From Oscillospiraceae bacterium (GTDB taxonomy: Bacteria; Bacillota_A; Clostridia; Oscillospirales; Ruminococcaceae), in NCBI GenBank assembly GCA_017440445.1, contig JAFSHE010000191.1, forward strand, positions 1 through 13,484: DNA of 13,484 bases. The letters run 5' to 3'. The notes beneath the pieces are model-generated. The model did no database searches. It was not told the DNA's origin and saw nothing but the letters and a program-made list of their open reading frames with translations. The position numbers were made by a program, and so were the translations under genes. Shown here piece after piece: positions 13,153 through 13,484 of this stretch; positions within the stretch are counted from its first letter, which is position 1, and each line of letters begins with the position of its first letter.

Positions 13153-13484
13153 TTAAAAACCGAGAATTTTTGTGAAATCAGCGGAGAGTGCGCTCTGCAG
13201 AGCCATTGCATCAGCCTTTTCAGCGCCCTTTGTGGTATAATATACCTTTATCTTAGGCTCAGTACCCGAGGGTCTGATGATAACACTTGCATCATCTGCA
13301 AGATAGAATGTGATAACATCGCTCTTGGGGAGTGTCAGCGCCTCAACTGCGCCTGTTTCTGCACAGGTCTTGGTGGAAGCCTTGTAGTCAGCCACAGCCA
13401 CCACCTTTACGCCGCCAATGGTCTTGGGAGCATTAGCACGGAGGGAAGCCATGATCTCCTGCATACGCTGCATTCCGCTTGCGC
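13153..13484 (-). CDS. Phosphoglucomutase/phosphomannomutase family protein, C-terminal part
   Basis: Only the last 110 or so codons are inside the window; the frame is open to the right edge, so this is truncated by the window, not broken. The visible part is domain 4 of an alpha-D-phosphohexomutase. The phosphate-binding loop VIIRPSGTEPKIKVYY, with the RPSGTEP signature, lies 30-45 residues before the end, preceded by GGVKVVAVADYKA. The catalytic serine lies outside the window. These enzymes interconvert sugar 1- and 6-phosphates for glycogen and cell envelope precursors; which sugar is used cannot be told from this part. No clear terminator lies between its TAA and the rpmE promoter. Confidence 0.92.
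   Translation of the reverse strand, partial: ASGMQRMQEIMASLRANAPKTIGGVKVVAVADYKASTKTCAETGAVEALTLPKSDVITFYLADDASVIIRPSGTEPKIKVYYTTKGAEKADAMALQSALSADFTKILGF

Overview
The window looks like core chromosome of a low-to-medium-GC Gram-positive anaerobe of the class Clostridia, most likely a Ruminococcus-type member of the Oscillospiraceae. That is inferred from the dgt-dnaG-rpoD order, AGGAGG-type ribosome binding sites, sigma-A-type promoters and protein flavour; no 16S rRNA is present. Every gene I can support lies on the minus strand, so transcription runs from high to low coordinates.

In transcription order: the 3' end of a phosphohexomutase gene (13153-13484, cut by the window edge); rpmE for ribosomal protein L31, with a clear promoter, a 7-1-7 palindrome over the start site and a 12-bp-stem terminator; a YigZ/IMPACT family gene; then a macromolecular-synthesis cluster dgt - dnaG - rpoD, with dnaG and rpoD overlapping by ATGA. 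Directly downstream is a second, divergent, complete RpoD-type sigma factor. Next come a four-helix membrane protein with its own promoter, leader palindrome and terminator, and metY (sulfhydrylation of O-acetylhomoserine) with its own promoter.

Between metY and the following ABC-F gene sits a compact cassette of about 540 bp (4021-4557). It has near-perfect 37-bp inverted ends built from 7-bp repeats, small hairpins just inside, and a single gene for a 23S-rRNA-intervening-sequence-type four-helix-bundle protein. It looks like an inserted mobile unit and is the most unusual object here. It is followed by a tight group: ABC-F ATPase, a DEDDh exonuclease with a C-terminal Cys cluster, a HAD hydrolase overlapping the exonuclease gene, a weak terminator, a six-helix membrane protein, and the first 12 codons of another gene at the left edge.

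Functionally the window mixes replication and transcription initiation (primase, sigma factors, dNTP control), translation (L31, ABC-F, YigZ-like), sulfur amino acid synthesis and sugar-phosphate metabolism. I saw no tRNA, rRNA, CRISPR array, phage gene or transposase. No stretch over 300 bases lacks a gene; the longest gap is 5832-6106, which holds a promoter, a leader and a terminator.
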